Notes: generated by a model from the sequence alone, not told the origin. Shown: positions 16,061-25,024, counted from the stretch's first letter. The stretch is 64,000 nt of DNA from Psychrobacillus sp042885655 (GCF_042885655.1 NZ_JBHVRO010000004.1:1-64000), one strand, 5' to 3'. Program-made: numbers and translations.

Positions 16061-17617
16061 ATGAAAAAGAATATGTTTTTAGTTGTTTTATTTATTTTGT
16101 CAATCGTTTTAGCAGCATGTTCAAGTGGAGAATCTGCATCTGCACCAAAAAATTCAGAGGGTACAAGTAGTGAAAAGCCGGTAAATAATAAGACTTTTAC
16201 TTATGCTTCAACTTCGGATGCAGTAGGATTATCTCCTATTTTGATGAATGATTCACCATCGGCTAATATAACAGAGCAAGTATATGAACAATTATTCCAA
16301 CGAAATGTGAATACAATGGAATTTGAACCTAAATTAGCAGAGTCATATGAAACACCAGATGAAAACACATGGGTTATTAAACTAAAAGAAGGAATTAAGT
16401 TCCACGATGGAACACCTTTCAATGCTGAGGCTGTCAAATATACATTTGATAAATTACGTGATCCTGCAACAGCTGCGCCTCGTGCATCATTACTAGAACC
16501 AGTAGATACAATTAATGTATTAGACGAGTATACGGTGGAAATAAAAACTAAATATCCGTATGGTGCATTTTTAGCATCTCTATCACATACGAATGCGGCT
16601 ATCGTTAGTCCTACAGCAGATCAAAAACAAGATTTAATGAAAGAACCAGTAGGTACAGGTCCATTTAAATTTGTAAGTTGGACACCAGGGGATCAAATTG
16701 TATTAGAAGCAAATGAAGAGTATTGGGGCGGTGCACCTGAGTTAAAGAAAGTAGTTTATAAAGTAGTGCCAGAAATATCAACTGCAATTTCCATGTTACA
16801 AACAGGTGAAGTTCAATTTATTGATGGTTTACCAACAGAACAAATTAAACGTCTAGAATCATTGGATAATGTAAATATCGAAAAAATAGATGGTTCACCA
16901 GTTTACTACTTAGCATTTAATCATTTAAGAGAAATAAATAAAGATCCTGAATTCCGTGAAGCAGTAGCATCAGCGATGGATCGTGATGCATTTGTTTCTA
17001 AATTAAACGGATTAGGAGTTCGTAGTGATAGTGTTATTGGACCGAAAGTTTTTGGATATGATTCATCAGAAGATAAAGCAGGTACTCCTTATAATTTAGA
17101 AAAAGCAAAATCGTTAGTGAAGAAAAATGGGTATGGAAATAAACCAATAAAATTATTAACTGCAAATCGCTCTAATTTTACTTTAATGGCTGAAATAGTT
17201 CAGGCTCAATTAACGGAAGCGGGATTCAATGTACAAATTGAATCAATGGAATGGGCTACATTCTTAGATACTGCTCGTGCAGGTGATTATGATCTAACTT
17301 TCTTAAGTTGGTCAAATGTAACAGGAGATGGATCTGAGCTGTTATACCCAAACTTCCATAGCGATAATGTAGGTTCTTCAAACCGTGCTCAATATAGCAA
17401 TCCAGCATTTGATAAATTAGTAGTAGAATCTCGTACAACAATTGATCAAGATGAACGAAAAGCAATTTTGGACAAGGCGAACAAAATGATGATTGAAGAT
17501 AATGCAGTTGTAGTAATGTATCACGGAATGGTTACAGCAGCGCTAGATAAAGCTTATACAGGGCTAGAATTAGACCCTAATGGTAAGTGGTACTTAAAAA
17601 ATATAACTGGGAAGTAG
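16061..17617 (+). CDS. peptide ABC transporter substrate-binding lipoprotein
   Basis: The 518-aa secreted lipoprotein has a signal peptide with lipobox LAAC (lipidated Cys 20), a Ser-rich linker and then the SBP_bac_5 domain (LAESYETPDENTWVIKLKEGIKFHDGTPFNAEAVKYT is the family signature region, about 86-125; shown here only to locate it). It delivers peptides to the permease pair. The RBS GGGGGA precedes ATG 16061. Confidence 0.93.
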   Translation: MKKNMFLVVLFILSIVLAACSSGESASAPKNSEGTSSEKPVNNKTFTYASTSDAVGLSPILMNDSPSANITEQVYEQLFQRNVNTMEFEPKLAESYETPDENTWVIKLKEGIKFHDGTPFNAEAVKYTFDKLRDPATAAPRASLLEPVDTINVLDEYTVEIKTKYPYGAFLASLSHTNAAIVSPTADQKQDLMKEPVGTGPFKFVSWTPGDQIVLEANEEYWGGAPELKKVVYKVVPEISTAISMLQTGEVQFIDGLPTEQIKRLESLDNVNIEKIDGSPVYYLAFNHLREINKDPEFREAVASAMDRDAFVSKLNGLGVRSDSVIGPKVFGYDSSEDKAGTPYNLEKAKSLVKKNGYGNKPIKLLTANRSNFTLMAEIVQAQLTEAGFNVQIESMEWATFLDTARAGDYDLTFLSWSNVTGDGSELLYPNFHSDNVGSSNRAQYSNPAFDKLVVESRTTIDQDERKAILDKANKMMIEDNAVVVMYHGMVTAALDKAYTGLELDPNGKWYLKNITGK

Positions 17618-17625
17618 GTTAGAAA

Positions 17626-18630
17626 ATGCGGGAGACATTACTGGAAGTGAATCATTTAGTAACTGAATTTCGCACAGCAGAAGGAGATGTCCAAGCTGTG
17701 CGAGATGTCTCCTTCTCTATTGCAAAAGGAGAGACATTGTGTATTGTTGGGGAGTCTGGTTGTGGGAAAAGTATTACATCTTTATCAGTTATCGGTCTGC
17801 TTCCAAGCAACGGGAAGATAGCGGCTGGTGAGATTAAATACGAAGGCAAGGAAATACATAACCTACCTTACGAAGAAATGAGAAAAATGCGTGGTACCAA
17901 AATATCGATGATTTTTCAGGAACCCATGACTGCACTAAATCCAGTTTTGACAGTAGGATATCAATTGCGAGAACCATTAATGCTCCATCATAAGATAAGT
18001 AAAAGTGAAGCAACAAAACAAGGGATAGAATTATTAGAACAAGTCGGCATTCCTTACCCTGAAAAACGTATGAATCAATACCCACATGAACTTAGTGGTG
18101 GTATGAGACAACGTGTCATGATTGCAATTGCACTTGCTTGTCATCCTGGATTATTGATAGCAGATGAACCAACGACTGCACTGGATGTTACTATTCAAGC
18201 GCAGATATTAGATTTGATAAATGAGCTAAAAGGAAAGCTTAACATGGGTGTTATGTTAATTACACATGACATGGGTGTTGTTGCTGAAGTGGCTGATCGA
18301 GTAATGGTTATGTACGCTGGTAAAAAAGTAGAAGAAGGACAAGTAGCAGCGATTTTTGATAACCCAAAGCACCCTTATACTATAGGATTATTAAATTCGG
18401 TACCTAATGTAGATGATCCGGACTTTGAATTAGAGCCTATACCTGGCTCTCTTCCCAGCCTTCAAGAAAAGATTGATGGATGCAGATTTCATCCTAGGTG
18501 CAAATTTGCTACAGATAAATGTCGTGAAATAGCACCACCAGAATTTAGCACAGACCAAGGACATATTGTTAGTTGTTGGTTACATGAAGAGGAGGAAGTT
18601 AAAGATGGTCAATTTGTCTTCCAAAGCTGA
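17626..18630 (+). CDS. peptide ABC transporter ATP-binding protein (DppD/OppD type)
   Basis: The 334-aa ATPase has Walker A GESGCGKS (about 42-49), signature LSGGMRQRV (about 152-160), Walker B LLIADEPTTAL and the C-terminal oligopeptide ATPase Cys cluster GCRFHPRCKFATDKC, which in this family is associated with an iron-sulfur site. It starts 8 bp after the binding protein and overlaps the next ATPase by 26 bp. Confidence 0.93.
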   Translation: MRETLLEVNHLVTEFRTAEGDVQAVRDVSFSIAKGETLCIVGESGCGKSITSLSVIGLLPSNGKIAAGEIKYEGKEIHNLPYEEMRKMRGTKISMIFQEPMTALNPVLTVGYQLREPLMLHHKISKSEATKQGIELLEQVGIPYPEKRMNQYPHELSGGMRQRVMIAIALACHPGLLIADEPTTALDVTIQAQILDLINELKGKLNMGVMLITHDMGVVAEVADRVMVMYAGKKVEEGQVAAIFDNPKHPYTIGLLNSVPNVDDPDFELEPIPGSLPSLQEKIDGCRFHPRCKFATDKCREIAPPEFSTDQGHIVSCWLHEEEEVKDGQFVFQS

Positions 18631-19618
18631 TCAAAAAATCCTCTTAAGGTTAGAAGGTGTGAAAAAGTACTTCCCTATTAAAGGAGGAGTATTGAAACGT
18701 GTACAAGGTCATGTAAAGGCGGTTGAAGAAGTATCTCTTAATCTATATGAAGGTGAGAGCCTTGGAATAGTTGGAGAATCAGGTTGTGGGAAATCAACTC
18801 TAGGTCGTGCAATTTTAGGGCTGGAAGGATTAACAGAAGGTAAAGTCATTTTTCGGAATGAAGAAATTCAAGATCTAAAAAGAAAAGAAAAATTAAAATT
18901 TGTAAAAGAAATGCAAATGATTTTTCAAGATCCATTTGCCTCCCTAAATCCTAGACAACGAATTGGACATGCATTAGAAGAAGTGTTTACAATGCATACT
19001 AATATGGCGCAAAAAGAGAAACGATCTGCTGTAATTGATTTGCTAAATGAAGTTGGGTTGAAGGAAGAACATTATGAAAGATATCCACACGAATTTAGTG
19101 GAGGACAAAGACAACGTATCGGAATTGCAAGAGCAATTGCTTTAAATCCTTCATTTGTAATTTGTGATGAGGCAGTCTCAGCATTAGACGTTTCAGTTCA
19201 AGCCCAAGTGTTGAAATTGCTGAAGTCGTTACAAGAGAAATATCAATTATCCTATTTATTTATATCGCATGATTTAGGTGTTGTACGATATTTTTGTGAT
19301 CGTGTTTTAGTCATGTATTTAGGTAATACGGTTGAACTTGGTACTGTGGAAAATTTATTTTCCAATCCAATTCATCCTTATACACAAGCTTTATTGTCGG
19401 CAATTCCACGCCCATCTGTTCATGCAAACAAAAATCGCATAAGATTACAAGGAGATTTGCCGAATCCAGCAAATCCACCATCAGGATGTCCGTTTCATAC
19501 AAGATGCCCTATTGCTCAAGAGATATGCAATAGTAAAAAACCTACCTGGGAACAAGTGGAAGAAGGTCATTTTGCCGCGTGTCATTTTGCTGGAACAAAC
19601 ATATTAAACGGTATATGA
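18605..19618 (+). CDS. peptide ABC transporter ATP-binding protein (DppF/OppF type)
   Basis: The 337-aa ATPase has Walker A GESGCGKS (about 56-63), signature FSGGQRQRI, Walker B FVICDEAVSALD and the C-terminal cluster CPFHTRCPIAQEIC. I chose ATG 18605 (MVNLSSK) because RBS GAGGAGG lies 6 to 12 bases upstream. A longer in-frame reading from 18566 would overlap the previous gene more and lacks an RBS. The pair DppD/DppF powers the transporter. Confidence 0.92.
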   Translation: MVNLSSKADQKILLRLEGVKKYFPIKGGVLKRVQGHVKAVEEVSLNLYEGESLGIVGESGCGKSTLGRAILGLEGLTEGKVIFRNEEIQDLKRKEKLKFVKEMQMIFQDPFASLNPRQRIGHALEEVFTMHTNMAQKEKRSAVIDLLNEVGLKEEHYERYPHEFSGGQRQRIGIARAIALNPSFVICDEAVSALDVSVQAQVLKLLKSLQEKYQLSYLFISHDLGVVRYFCDRVLVMYLGNTVELGTVENLFSNPIHPYTQALLSAIPRPSVHANKNRIRLQGDLPNPANPPSGCPFHTRCPIAQEICNSKKPTWEQVEEGHFAACHFAGTNILNGI

Positions 19619-19640
19619 AAAGATTTAGAGGAGGAACATC

Positions 19641-21245
19641 ATGGATTACTTACATCACCCATTTGCAGCAAAACGACATACCGTTTTCGCTAAAAAAGGA
19701 ATGGTTGCAACTTCGCAACCATTGGCAGCTCAAGCAGGAATAGAAATCCTCCAAAAAGGCGGAAATGCAATTGATGCAGCAATCGCAACTGCAGCAGCAC
19801 TTACAGTAGTTGAACCAACTTCAAACGGTATTGGTGGAGATGCATTTGCGCTAGTTTGGACTAAAGACAAGCTTCATGGGTTAAATGCATCTGGTCCATC
19901 GCCTTTGTCGATTACTGCTCAAAAGATCAGAGAAAAAGGATATGAAAAAATGCCGGTATATGGAGTTATTCCAGTAACGGTACCTGGTGTTCCATCTGCG
20001 TGGGCAGAGTTATCAGAAAAATTCGGGAAACTTCCACTTAAAGACGTGCTAATGCCGGCTATCCGATATGCTGAAGAAGGTTATCCACTAACCCCAATTC
20101 TCGGTAAGTACTGGAAAATGGCTTATAGAAAGTTTAAGGATACCTGTACAACAGAAGAATTTTCATCTTGGTTTAAGACATTTGCACCAAATGGAAGAGC
20201 TCCGGAAATAGGAGAAATTTGGTCTTCGCCAGATCATGCGAAAACGTTACGTGCGATCGGTGAAACAAATGCTCGTGATTTCTACGAAGGTGAAATTGCA
20301 ACTAAAATTGATGCTTTCATGAAGAAATATGATGGTTACTTGTCAAAGGAAGATCTGGCTTCGTATAAACCTGAATGGGTTGAACCAATCTCTGCTAATT
20401 ATCGTGGATATGATGTGTGGGAGATACCGCCAAATGGACAAGGAATGGTTGCGCTTATGGCTTTAAATGTATTTAAGCAATTGGCGAAACCAGAATGGCA
20501 AAGTGCAAATGTACTTCACCAACAAATCGAAGCGATGAAGTTAGCATTTACAGACGGAAAAGCTTTCATTACCGAATTAGAAGAAATGCCAGTTAGTGTG
20601 GATCATTTACTATCAGACGATTACGCTAGAGAACGTGCATCGACTATTCAAGAAGATGCGATTGATCCAGCACCATATGAATTACCTAAAGCTGGAACTG
20701 TTTATTTAGCTACAGCCGATGAAGAAGGAAACATGGTTTCCTACATTCAAAGTAATTATATGGGATTTGGCTCAGGAATCGTAGTGCCTGGCACCGGGGT
20801 AGCATTACAGAATCGTGGACATGATTTTTCTTTAGATGAGTCTCATCCAAACTTACTGAAGCCAGGGAAACGTTCGTATAACACAATTATTCCAGGTTTT
20901 CTAACTAAGGATGGAAAAGCAGTTGGACCTTTTGGAGTAATGGGGGGTTATATGCAGCCACAGGGTCATTTTCAAATTGTCACAAATACAGTCGATTATT
21001 TACTGAATCCACAGGCAACGCTTGATATGCCAAGATGGCAATGGATAAAAGGGAAAACAGTACATGTGGAACCTGAGTTTCCAAACTATCTTGTCCAAAG
21101 CTTAGCGAGGAAAGGTCATGATATTCATGTTGCAGCGGATACTGGAAGTTTTGGACGTGGACAAATTATTTGGAGAAATGCAGAGACTGGTGTGCTTCAA
21201 GGTGGAACTGAGTCCCGAACGGATGGAGCTATAGCAGTTTGGTAA
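19641..21245 (+). CDS. ywrD: gamma-glutamyltransferase family protein (YwrD-like)
   Basis: The 534-aa protein belongs to the Ntn-hydrolase gamma-glutamyltranspeptidase superfamily. The N-terminal block KGGNAIDAAIATAAALTVVE (about 38-57) and GGDAFALVW are typical. The predicted self-cleavage site is before Thr in AGTVYLATADEEGNMVS (about 353-369). No signal peptide is visible, unlike secreted Ggt, so it probably acts in the cytosol. It lies 22 bp after the importer ATPases, so it may cleave imported gamma-glutamyl compounds. ywrD is the closest B. subtilis relative by features and by neighbours. Confidence 0.88.
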   Translation: MDYLHHPFAAKRHTVFAKKGMVATSQPLAAQAGIEILQKGGNAIDAAIATAAALTVVEPTSNGIGGDAFALVWTKDKLHGLNASGPSPLSITAQKIREKGYEKMPVYGVIPVTVPGVPSAWAELSEKFGKLPLKDVLMPAIRYAEEGYPLTPILGKYWKMAYRKFKDTCTTEEFSSWFKTFAPNGRAPEIGEIWSSPDHAKTLRAIGETNARDFYEGEIATKIDAFMKKYDGYLSKEDLASYKPEWVEPISANYRGYDVWEIPPNGQGMVALMALNVFKQLAKPEWQSANVLHQQIEAMKLAFTDGKAFITELEEMPVSVDHLLSDDYARERASTIQEDAIDPAPYELPKAGTVYLATADEEGNMVSYIQSNYMGFGSGIVVPGTGVALQNRGHDFSLDESHPNLLKPGKRSYNTIIPGFLTKDGKAVGPFGVMGGYMQPQGHFQIVTNTVDYLLNPQATLDMPRWQWIKGKTVHVEPEFPNYLVQSLARKGHDIHVAADTGSFGRGQIIWRNAETGVLQGGTESRTDGAIAVW

Positions 21246-21835
21246 AACATAATGCAACGAAGAACAGATCCGTGCGTCCAGATCGAGTTCTTCAAAGGGA
21301 TATTAGTATTGCCTTTTTCCGTTCAGGGATTCTTGGATTCGGAGGGGGTCCATCTTCTATACCGCTCGTTCATCAAGAGGTTGTGAAGAAATATGGCTGG
21401 ATGGATGAAGATGAATTTGGAGACACTCTTGCCCTTGCGAATACGTTGCCTGGTCCAATCAACACAAAAATGGCAGGGTATATCGGCTACCGAATAGCGG
21501 GTATTTGGGGTTGTTTAAATGCAATTATTGTCACCGTAATTCCAACTGTATTAATGATGATTTTATTATTGGGATTAATACAAAAGTATAAGGATATTCC
21601 AAAAGTGCAAAATATGTCTACCGCCGTAATACCGGTAGTAGCGGTACTGCTTGGTCAATTAACGTGGGACTTTATAAAGAAATCGGGAGATTCTCTTGGT
21701 TGGTTAAAGGCGCTTTTGTTAATAGCTCTTTCATCGGTATTAATAGAAGTGTTACATATTCATCCTGCCATTGTCATTTTAGCGTGCATAGTCCTTGTGT
21801 TCGCCCCCTTGCTTAAAAGGAGGAAGAAAATATGA
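21239..21835 (+). CDS. ywrB: chromate transporter family protein, N-type half (YwrB-like)
   Basis: The 198-aa membrane protein is one half of a short-chain CHR (ChrA) pair. The signature GILGFGGGPSSIPLVHQEVV (about 29-48) and NTLPGPINTKMAGYIGY are diagnostic. There are about five helices. The start is uncertain: TTG 21239 overlaps the previous stop by 7 bp with a TGGAG upstream, and GTG 21272 is the alternative. Paired half-size CHR proteins work as heterodimers. Whether the substrate is chromate, sulfate or something else is unknown. Confidence 0.85.
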   Translation: MVKHNATKNRSVRPDRVLQRDISIAFFRSGILGFGGGPSSIPLVHQEVVKKYGWMDEDEFGDTLALANTLPGPINTKMAGYIGYRIAGIWGCLNAIIVTVIPTVLMMILLLGLIQKYKDIPKVQNMSTAVIPVVAVLLGQLTWDFIKKSGDSLGWLKALLLIALSSVLIEVLHIHPAIVILACIVLVFAPLLKRRKKI

Positions 21836-22359
21836 TTTTTTGGCGTATATTTTTAGCCTTTTTTATTCCAGGTATATTAGGCTATGGAGGAGGTCCAGCC
21901 TCTATACCATTAGTGGAGCATGAAGTTGTAGGGAAATATGGCTGGATGACAACTCAGGAATTCAGTGAAGTAGTCGCTATTGGAAACTCTTTGCCTGGTC
22001 CAATTGCCACGAAAATGGCAGGTTATATTGGTTATACAGAAGGTGGAATATTAGGTTCATTCATCGCAATGTTTGCCACTATAGCACCAACTCTGATATT
22101 AATGATTGGTATGATGGCCATTTTATTAAAGTATAAAGATGCTCCGGAAGTAAAAAACTTAACGAAATTTATTCGACCGATTATCGCTGTTTTACTTGGC
22201 TTTATGACTGTACAATTTGCGCAAGAGTCTGTAGTAGGACTGGGGATGTGGAGTTCAATCATACTAATAGCTGCAAGCGTGCTATTATTAGTAAAGTACA
22301 AAGTTCATCCCGCATTTGTCATTTTATTAGCTTTAATATATGGTGCGATTACCGGTTAA
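21832..22359 (+). CDS. ywrA: chromate transporter family protein, second half (YwrA-like)
   Basis: The 175-aa membrane protein is the partner of the preceding CHR half, overlapping it by 4 bp (ATGA). It repeats the signature GILGYGGGPASIPLVEHEVV and NSLPGPIATKMAGYIGY. The two halves are clearly paralogous, consistent with duplication and antiparallel insertion as known for the family. It ends the peptide/GGT operon, and a terminator follows. Confidence 0.88.
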   Translation: MIFWRIFLAFFIPGILGYGGGPASIPLVEHEVVGKYGWMTTQEFSEVVAIGNSLPGPIATKMAGYIGYTEGGILGSFIAMFATIAPTLILMIGMMAILLKYKDAPEVKNLTKFIRPIIAVLLGFMTVQFAQESVVGLGMWSSIILIAASVLLLVKYKVHPAFVILLALIYGAITG

Positions 22360-22362
22360 CCA

Positions 22363-22391
22363 AAGAGCCACAGAAATGTGGCTCTTTTGTG
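22363..22391 (+). terminator. terminator of the peptide/GGT/CHR operon
   Basis: AAAGAGCCACA-GAAA-TGTGGCTCTTTTGT is an 11-bp stem followed by T residues. Confidence 0.88.
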
Positions 22392-22434
22392 TATCAATTT
22401 GTATTGTTATAGCATTTATAGAAGGAGTACTTAA

Positions 22435-22463
22435 TTGACTATCGAATTTAATTTAAGTATGAT
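22435..22463 (+). promoter_or_regulatory. sigma-A promoter of glmS
   Basis: TTGACT (22435-22440), a 17-bp spacer and TATGAT (22458-22463). Transcription from here yields a leader of about 340 nt containing the ribozyme. Confidence 0.7.
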
Positions 22464-22560
22464 AGAGATGCTGATTTTTAGTTGTCATACCTCTTGTATG
22501 AGCTAATCACAACAGCACCCGCGTTGAATGGAGGGAAACGGAACGCGTAAAACAAAGGAA

Positions 22561-22732
22561 AACAATTATAGCGCCAGAGCTGAAGAAATTGGACGGAAAT
22601 GTATCTTCAGCAGACGAGGTGGAGGTTATCGAACTTTCGGCGGATGCCTCCCGACCGTATTTGCCCGGTTGTTATTCTTTTTCATAAACCATACGAGTGA
22701 TTGTATGACAGAGGGGAAAAGAAGGCATTCTT
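22561..22732 (+). ncRNA. glmS ribozyme-riboswitch
   Basis: The core matches the glmS ribozyme: cleavage-site context TATA|GCGCCAGAGCTG with cut predicted between 22570 and 22571, GACGAGGTGGAGGTTATCGA (22613-22632), the double-pseudoknot strand TTTCGGCGGATG and CTCCCG, then the P3/P4 part ending near GAGGGGAAAAGAAGG. Glucosamine-6-phosphate activates self-cleavage and lowers glmS expression. It lies about 75 nt upstream of the start codon. The apparent open reading frame through this region is not a gene. Confidence 0.95.
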
Positions 22733-22741
22733 AGCTTAATG

Positions 22742-22770
22742 AGCTACTACATTTTATTGTGTAGGGAGCT
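22742..22770 (+). other. hairpin between ribozyme and glmS RBS
   Basis: AGCT-A-CTACA pairs with TGTAG-G-GAGCT around an A/T loop. It follows the ribozyme core and precedes the RBS GGAGGAA. Its role is unknown; it may protect the 3' cleavage product or be an extra ribozyme stem. Confidence 0.45.
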
Positions 22771-22806
22771 TATTTAGACATGAATGTAAATGGAGGAAAT
22801 AAGATT

Positions 22807-24609
22807 ATGTGTGGAATTGTAGGATATATTGGAGAAGCAGATGTAAAAGAAATTTTGTTAAATGGTTTAGAAAAATTAGAGTACCGTGGATACGATTCTG
22901 CGGGAATTGCTGTGTTAAATAAAGACGGCGTAGTCGTTTTCAAAGAAAAAGGACGTATTGCTGATTTACGCGATGTAGTGGATGAAGATGTAGATGCGAA
23001 ACTTGGAATTGGTCATACACGTTGGGCAACTCACGGAGTTCCAAACCAACTAAATGCACATCCACATCAAAGCACAACAACACGTTTCACTCTTGTGCAT
23101 AATGGTGTTATTGAAAACTATCATTTAATGAAAAAAGCGTATCTACCTAATGTAGAAATGGCATCTGACACGGATACGGAAGTAATTGTTCAGCTTATTG
23201 AGAAATTCTCACAAGACGGGCTTTCTACAGTAGATGCACTTAGAAAAACATTGCATCTTATTCACGGATCGTATGCACTTGCTCTACTAGATAAAGAAGA
23301 CAAAAATACGATTTATGTAGCAAAAAATAAATCACCACTATTAGTAGGAATTGGTGATGGATTTAATGTTGTAGCATCAGACGCTATGGCAATGCTACAA
23401 GTTACGGAGCATTATGTAGAGCTTCACGACCAAGAAATTGTAATCGTACAAAAAGATTCTGTTGAAATTCAAAAACTAGACGGAACAAAAGTAAAACGTG
23501 CACCGTACAAAGCGGAACTTGATATGAGTGATATTGAAAAAGGAACATATCCTCACTATATGCTTAAAGAAATGGATGAACAGCCTGCTGTAATCCGTAA
23601 AATAATTCAAGCTTACCAAAATGAACAAGGCGAGCTTACTATTGATCAAGCTATTTTAGATGCATTTCATGATGCAGACCGTTTATACATTATCGCAGCG
23701 GGAACAAGCTATCATGGCGGATTGATCGGTAAAGAATACTTTGAAAAAATTGCTGGTATCCCAGTAGAAGTGCATATTTCTAGCGAATTCGGCTATAACA
23801 TGCCGCTTCTATCAGAGAAACCATTGTTTATGTTCCTAACACAATCAGGTGAAACTGCAGATAGCAGACAAGTACTTGTGAAAATAAAAGAAAAAGGTTA
23901 CCCAACGATTACAATGACAAACGTACCAGGGTCAACACTTTCTCGCGAAGCAGATCATACATTACTACTTCATGCTGGCCCTGAAATTGCTGTTGCATCC
24001 ACAAAAGCATATGTCGCTCAAGTTGCAGTATTAATGGTGACAGCTTCTGTATACGCACAATCTCAAGGAAAAACACTAGACTTTGATGTAGTGAAAGAAC
24101 TAGGAATTGCAGCAAATGCAGTGCAAGCAATCGTTGATTCTAAAGAAGAAATGGAACAAATCGCTACAGAATTTTTAGCAACAACTAGAAATGCATTCTT
24201 CATCGGACGAAACATCGACTTCTATGTAAGTTTAGAGGGTGCACTAAAACTAAAAGAAATTTCATATATTCAAGCAGAAGGCTTTGCAGGCGGAGAACTA
24301 AAACACGGTACAATCGCTTTAATCGAAGACGGAACACCGATTTTCGCCCTAGCAACTCAACAAGCAGTGAGCCTGAACATTCGTGGAAACGTAAAAGAAG
24401 TAGTAGCACGTGGCGCAAACCCATGCATTATTGCTATGGAAGGTCATGAAGAAGAAGGCGACCGCTTCGTACTTCCAAAAGTACACGAGCTATTCGCTCC
24501 ACTAGTAGCAGTAATTCCGCTTCAACTGATCAGTTATTATGCTGCATTGCATAGAGGTTGTGACGTGGATAAACCAAGAAACTTGGCTAAGTCGGTAACT
24601 GTGGAATAG
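22807..24609 (+). CDS. glmS: glutamine-fructose-6-phosphate aminotransferase (isomerizing)
   Basis: The 600-aa enzyme makes glucosamine-6-phosphate, the first step of the amino-sugar pathway completed in part by GlmM. ATG 22807 is chosen because the N-terminal nucleophile Cys must follow Met (MCGIVGYIG) and RBS GGAGGAAA lies upstream; a start at 22780 would bury the Cys. The glutaminase domain (1-240) has HTRWATHG and SDTDTEVI. Two SIS domains have AAGTSYHGG, LTQSGETADS and HGTIALIEDG, and the C-terminus is KPRNLAKSVTVE, which is the TnsD recognition region in Tn7 target biology. The length equals B. subtilis GlmS. Confidence 0.98.
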   Translation: MCGIVGYIGEADVKEILLNGLEKLEYRGYDSAGIAVLNKDGVVVFKEKGRIADLRDVVDEDVDAKLGIGHTRWATHGVPNQLNAHPHQSTTTRFTLVHNGVIENYHLMKKAYLPNVEMASDTDTEVIVQLIEKFSQDGLSTVDALRKTLHLIHGSYALALLDKEDKNTIYVAKNKSPLLVGIGDGFNVVASDAMAMLQVTEHYVELHDQEIVIVQKDSVEIQKLDGTKVKRAPYKAELDMSDIEKGTYPHYMLKEMDEQPAVIRKIIQAYQNEQGELTIDQAILDAFHDADRLYIIAAGTSYHGGLIGKEYFEKIAGIPVEVHISSEFGYNMPLLSEKPLFMFLTQSGETADSRQVLVKIKEKGYPTITMTNVPGSTLSREADHTLLLHAGPEIAVASTKAYVAQVAVLMVTASVYAQSQGKTLDFDVVKELGIAANAVQAIVDSKEEMEQIATEFLATTRNAFFIGRNIDFYVSLEGALKLKEISYIQAEGFAGGELKHGTIALIEDGTPIFALATQQAVSLNIRGNVKEVVARGANPCIIAMEGHEEEGDRFVLPKVHELFAPLVAVIPLQLISYYAALHRGCDVDKPRNLAKSVTVE

Positions 24610-24633
24610 GTAAATTTCGCTATAAATGAACAA

Positions 24634-24718
24634 TGTGGCTTTGAAATTAATTTTTACTGTTTATAAAGAAGTTACACCGTTTTCCCCTTTAGATATGATT
24701 GTCTAAGGGGGGTTTTTT
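24634..24718 (+). mobile_element. Tn7-like right end at attTn7, 25 bp after glmS
   Basis: The sequence TGTGGCTTTGAAATTAATTT starts 25 nt after the glmS stop, the canonical Tn7 insertion distance. A nearly identical end (TGTAGCTTTGAAATAAAGTT) occurs at 27339 and its reverse complement at 29430-29449. Degenerate GAAGTTACACCG-type repeats follow, as in arrays of transposase binding sites, then a hairpin (CCCCTTTAGA / TCTAAGGGG) and a T-run directly before a tnsA start codon. The possible 5-bp target site is AACAA (24629-24633). Confidence 0.8.
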
Positions 24719-24856
24719 ATGTCCAAAAGAAAAAGAATATCTGAAATTGAAAAGTGGATTTAAACAAGGTCGTGGTACAGGAATAGGAGAGCACTATCAG
24801 CCTTGATTAAAGATTCAAGACGTTTCCTCAATAGGTCGATCAACGAAACTAAAGGT
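24719..24856 (+). pseudogene. tnsA: tnsA relic (Tn7-like transposase endonuclease subunit, N-terminal part)
   Basis: ATG 24719 reads MSKRKRISEIEKWI, then a stop. In the next frame it continues QGRGTGIGEHYQP, a TGA in place of a conserved Trp, then LKIQDVSSIGRSTKLKG. The pattern RGTGxGxxYxPW...QDVSSxGR is the TnsA N-terminal signature. At least one frameshift and two stops kill it, and the catalytic domain beyond KG is gone. It sits right behind the right end, as tnsA does in Tn7. Confidence 0.75.
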
Positions 24857-24858
24857 CT

Positions 24859-25014
24859 GATGGCGCTTGGGCATGAAGAGTAGATTGGGATCCCAAAAAA
24901 GGCAGTCCTATAAATATTACAATAGGAAAGAAAAGGCCATATAAAATTACAATTCCTTTTAAAGCTAGTAAAAAACAATATGAATCTATTATAGATAGTT
25001 ATAATAAAAAATGA
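24859..25014 (+). pseudogene. relic of a polymorphic toxin C-terminal domain
   Basis: From 24859 one frame reads DGAWA, a stop, then RVDWDPKKGSPINITIGKKR and PYKITIPFKASKKQYESIID, ending SYNKK at TGA 25012-25014. There is no start codon and it joins the tnsA relic directly. The short basic, Trp-containing tail resembles C-terminal tips of RHS/LXG-type toxins. I do not recognise a specific domain family. Confidence 0.45.
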
Positions 25015-25024
25015 TCATAGCGTC

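Noticed and set aside
22528..22734. Open reading frame of 68 codons upstream of glmS
   Set aside because: It runs through the conserved glmS ribozyme core, has no RBS, and its codons are dictated by the RNA structure.
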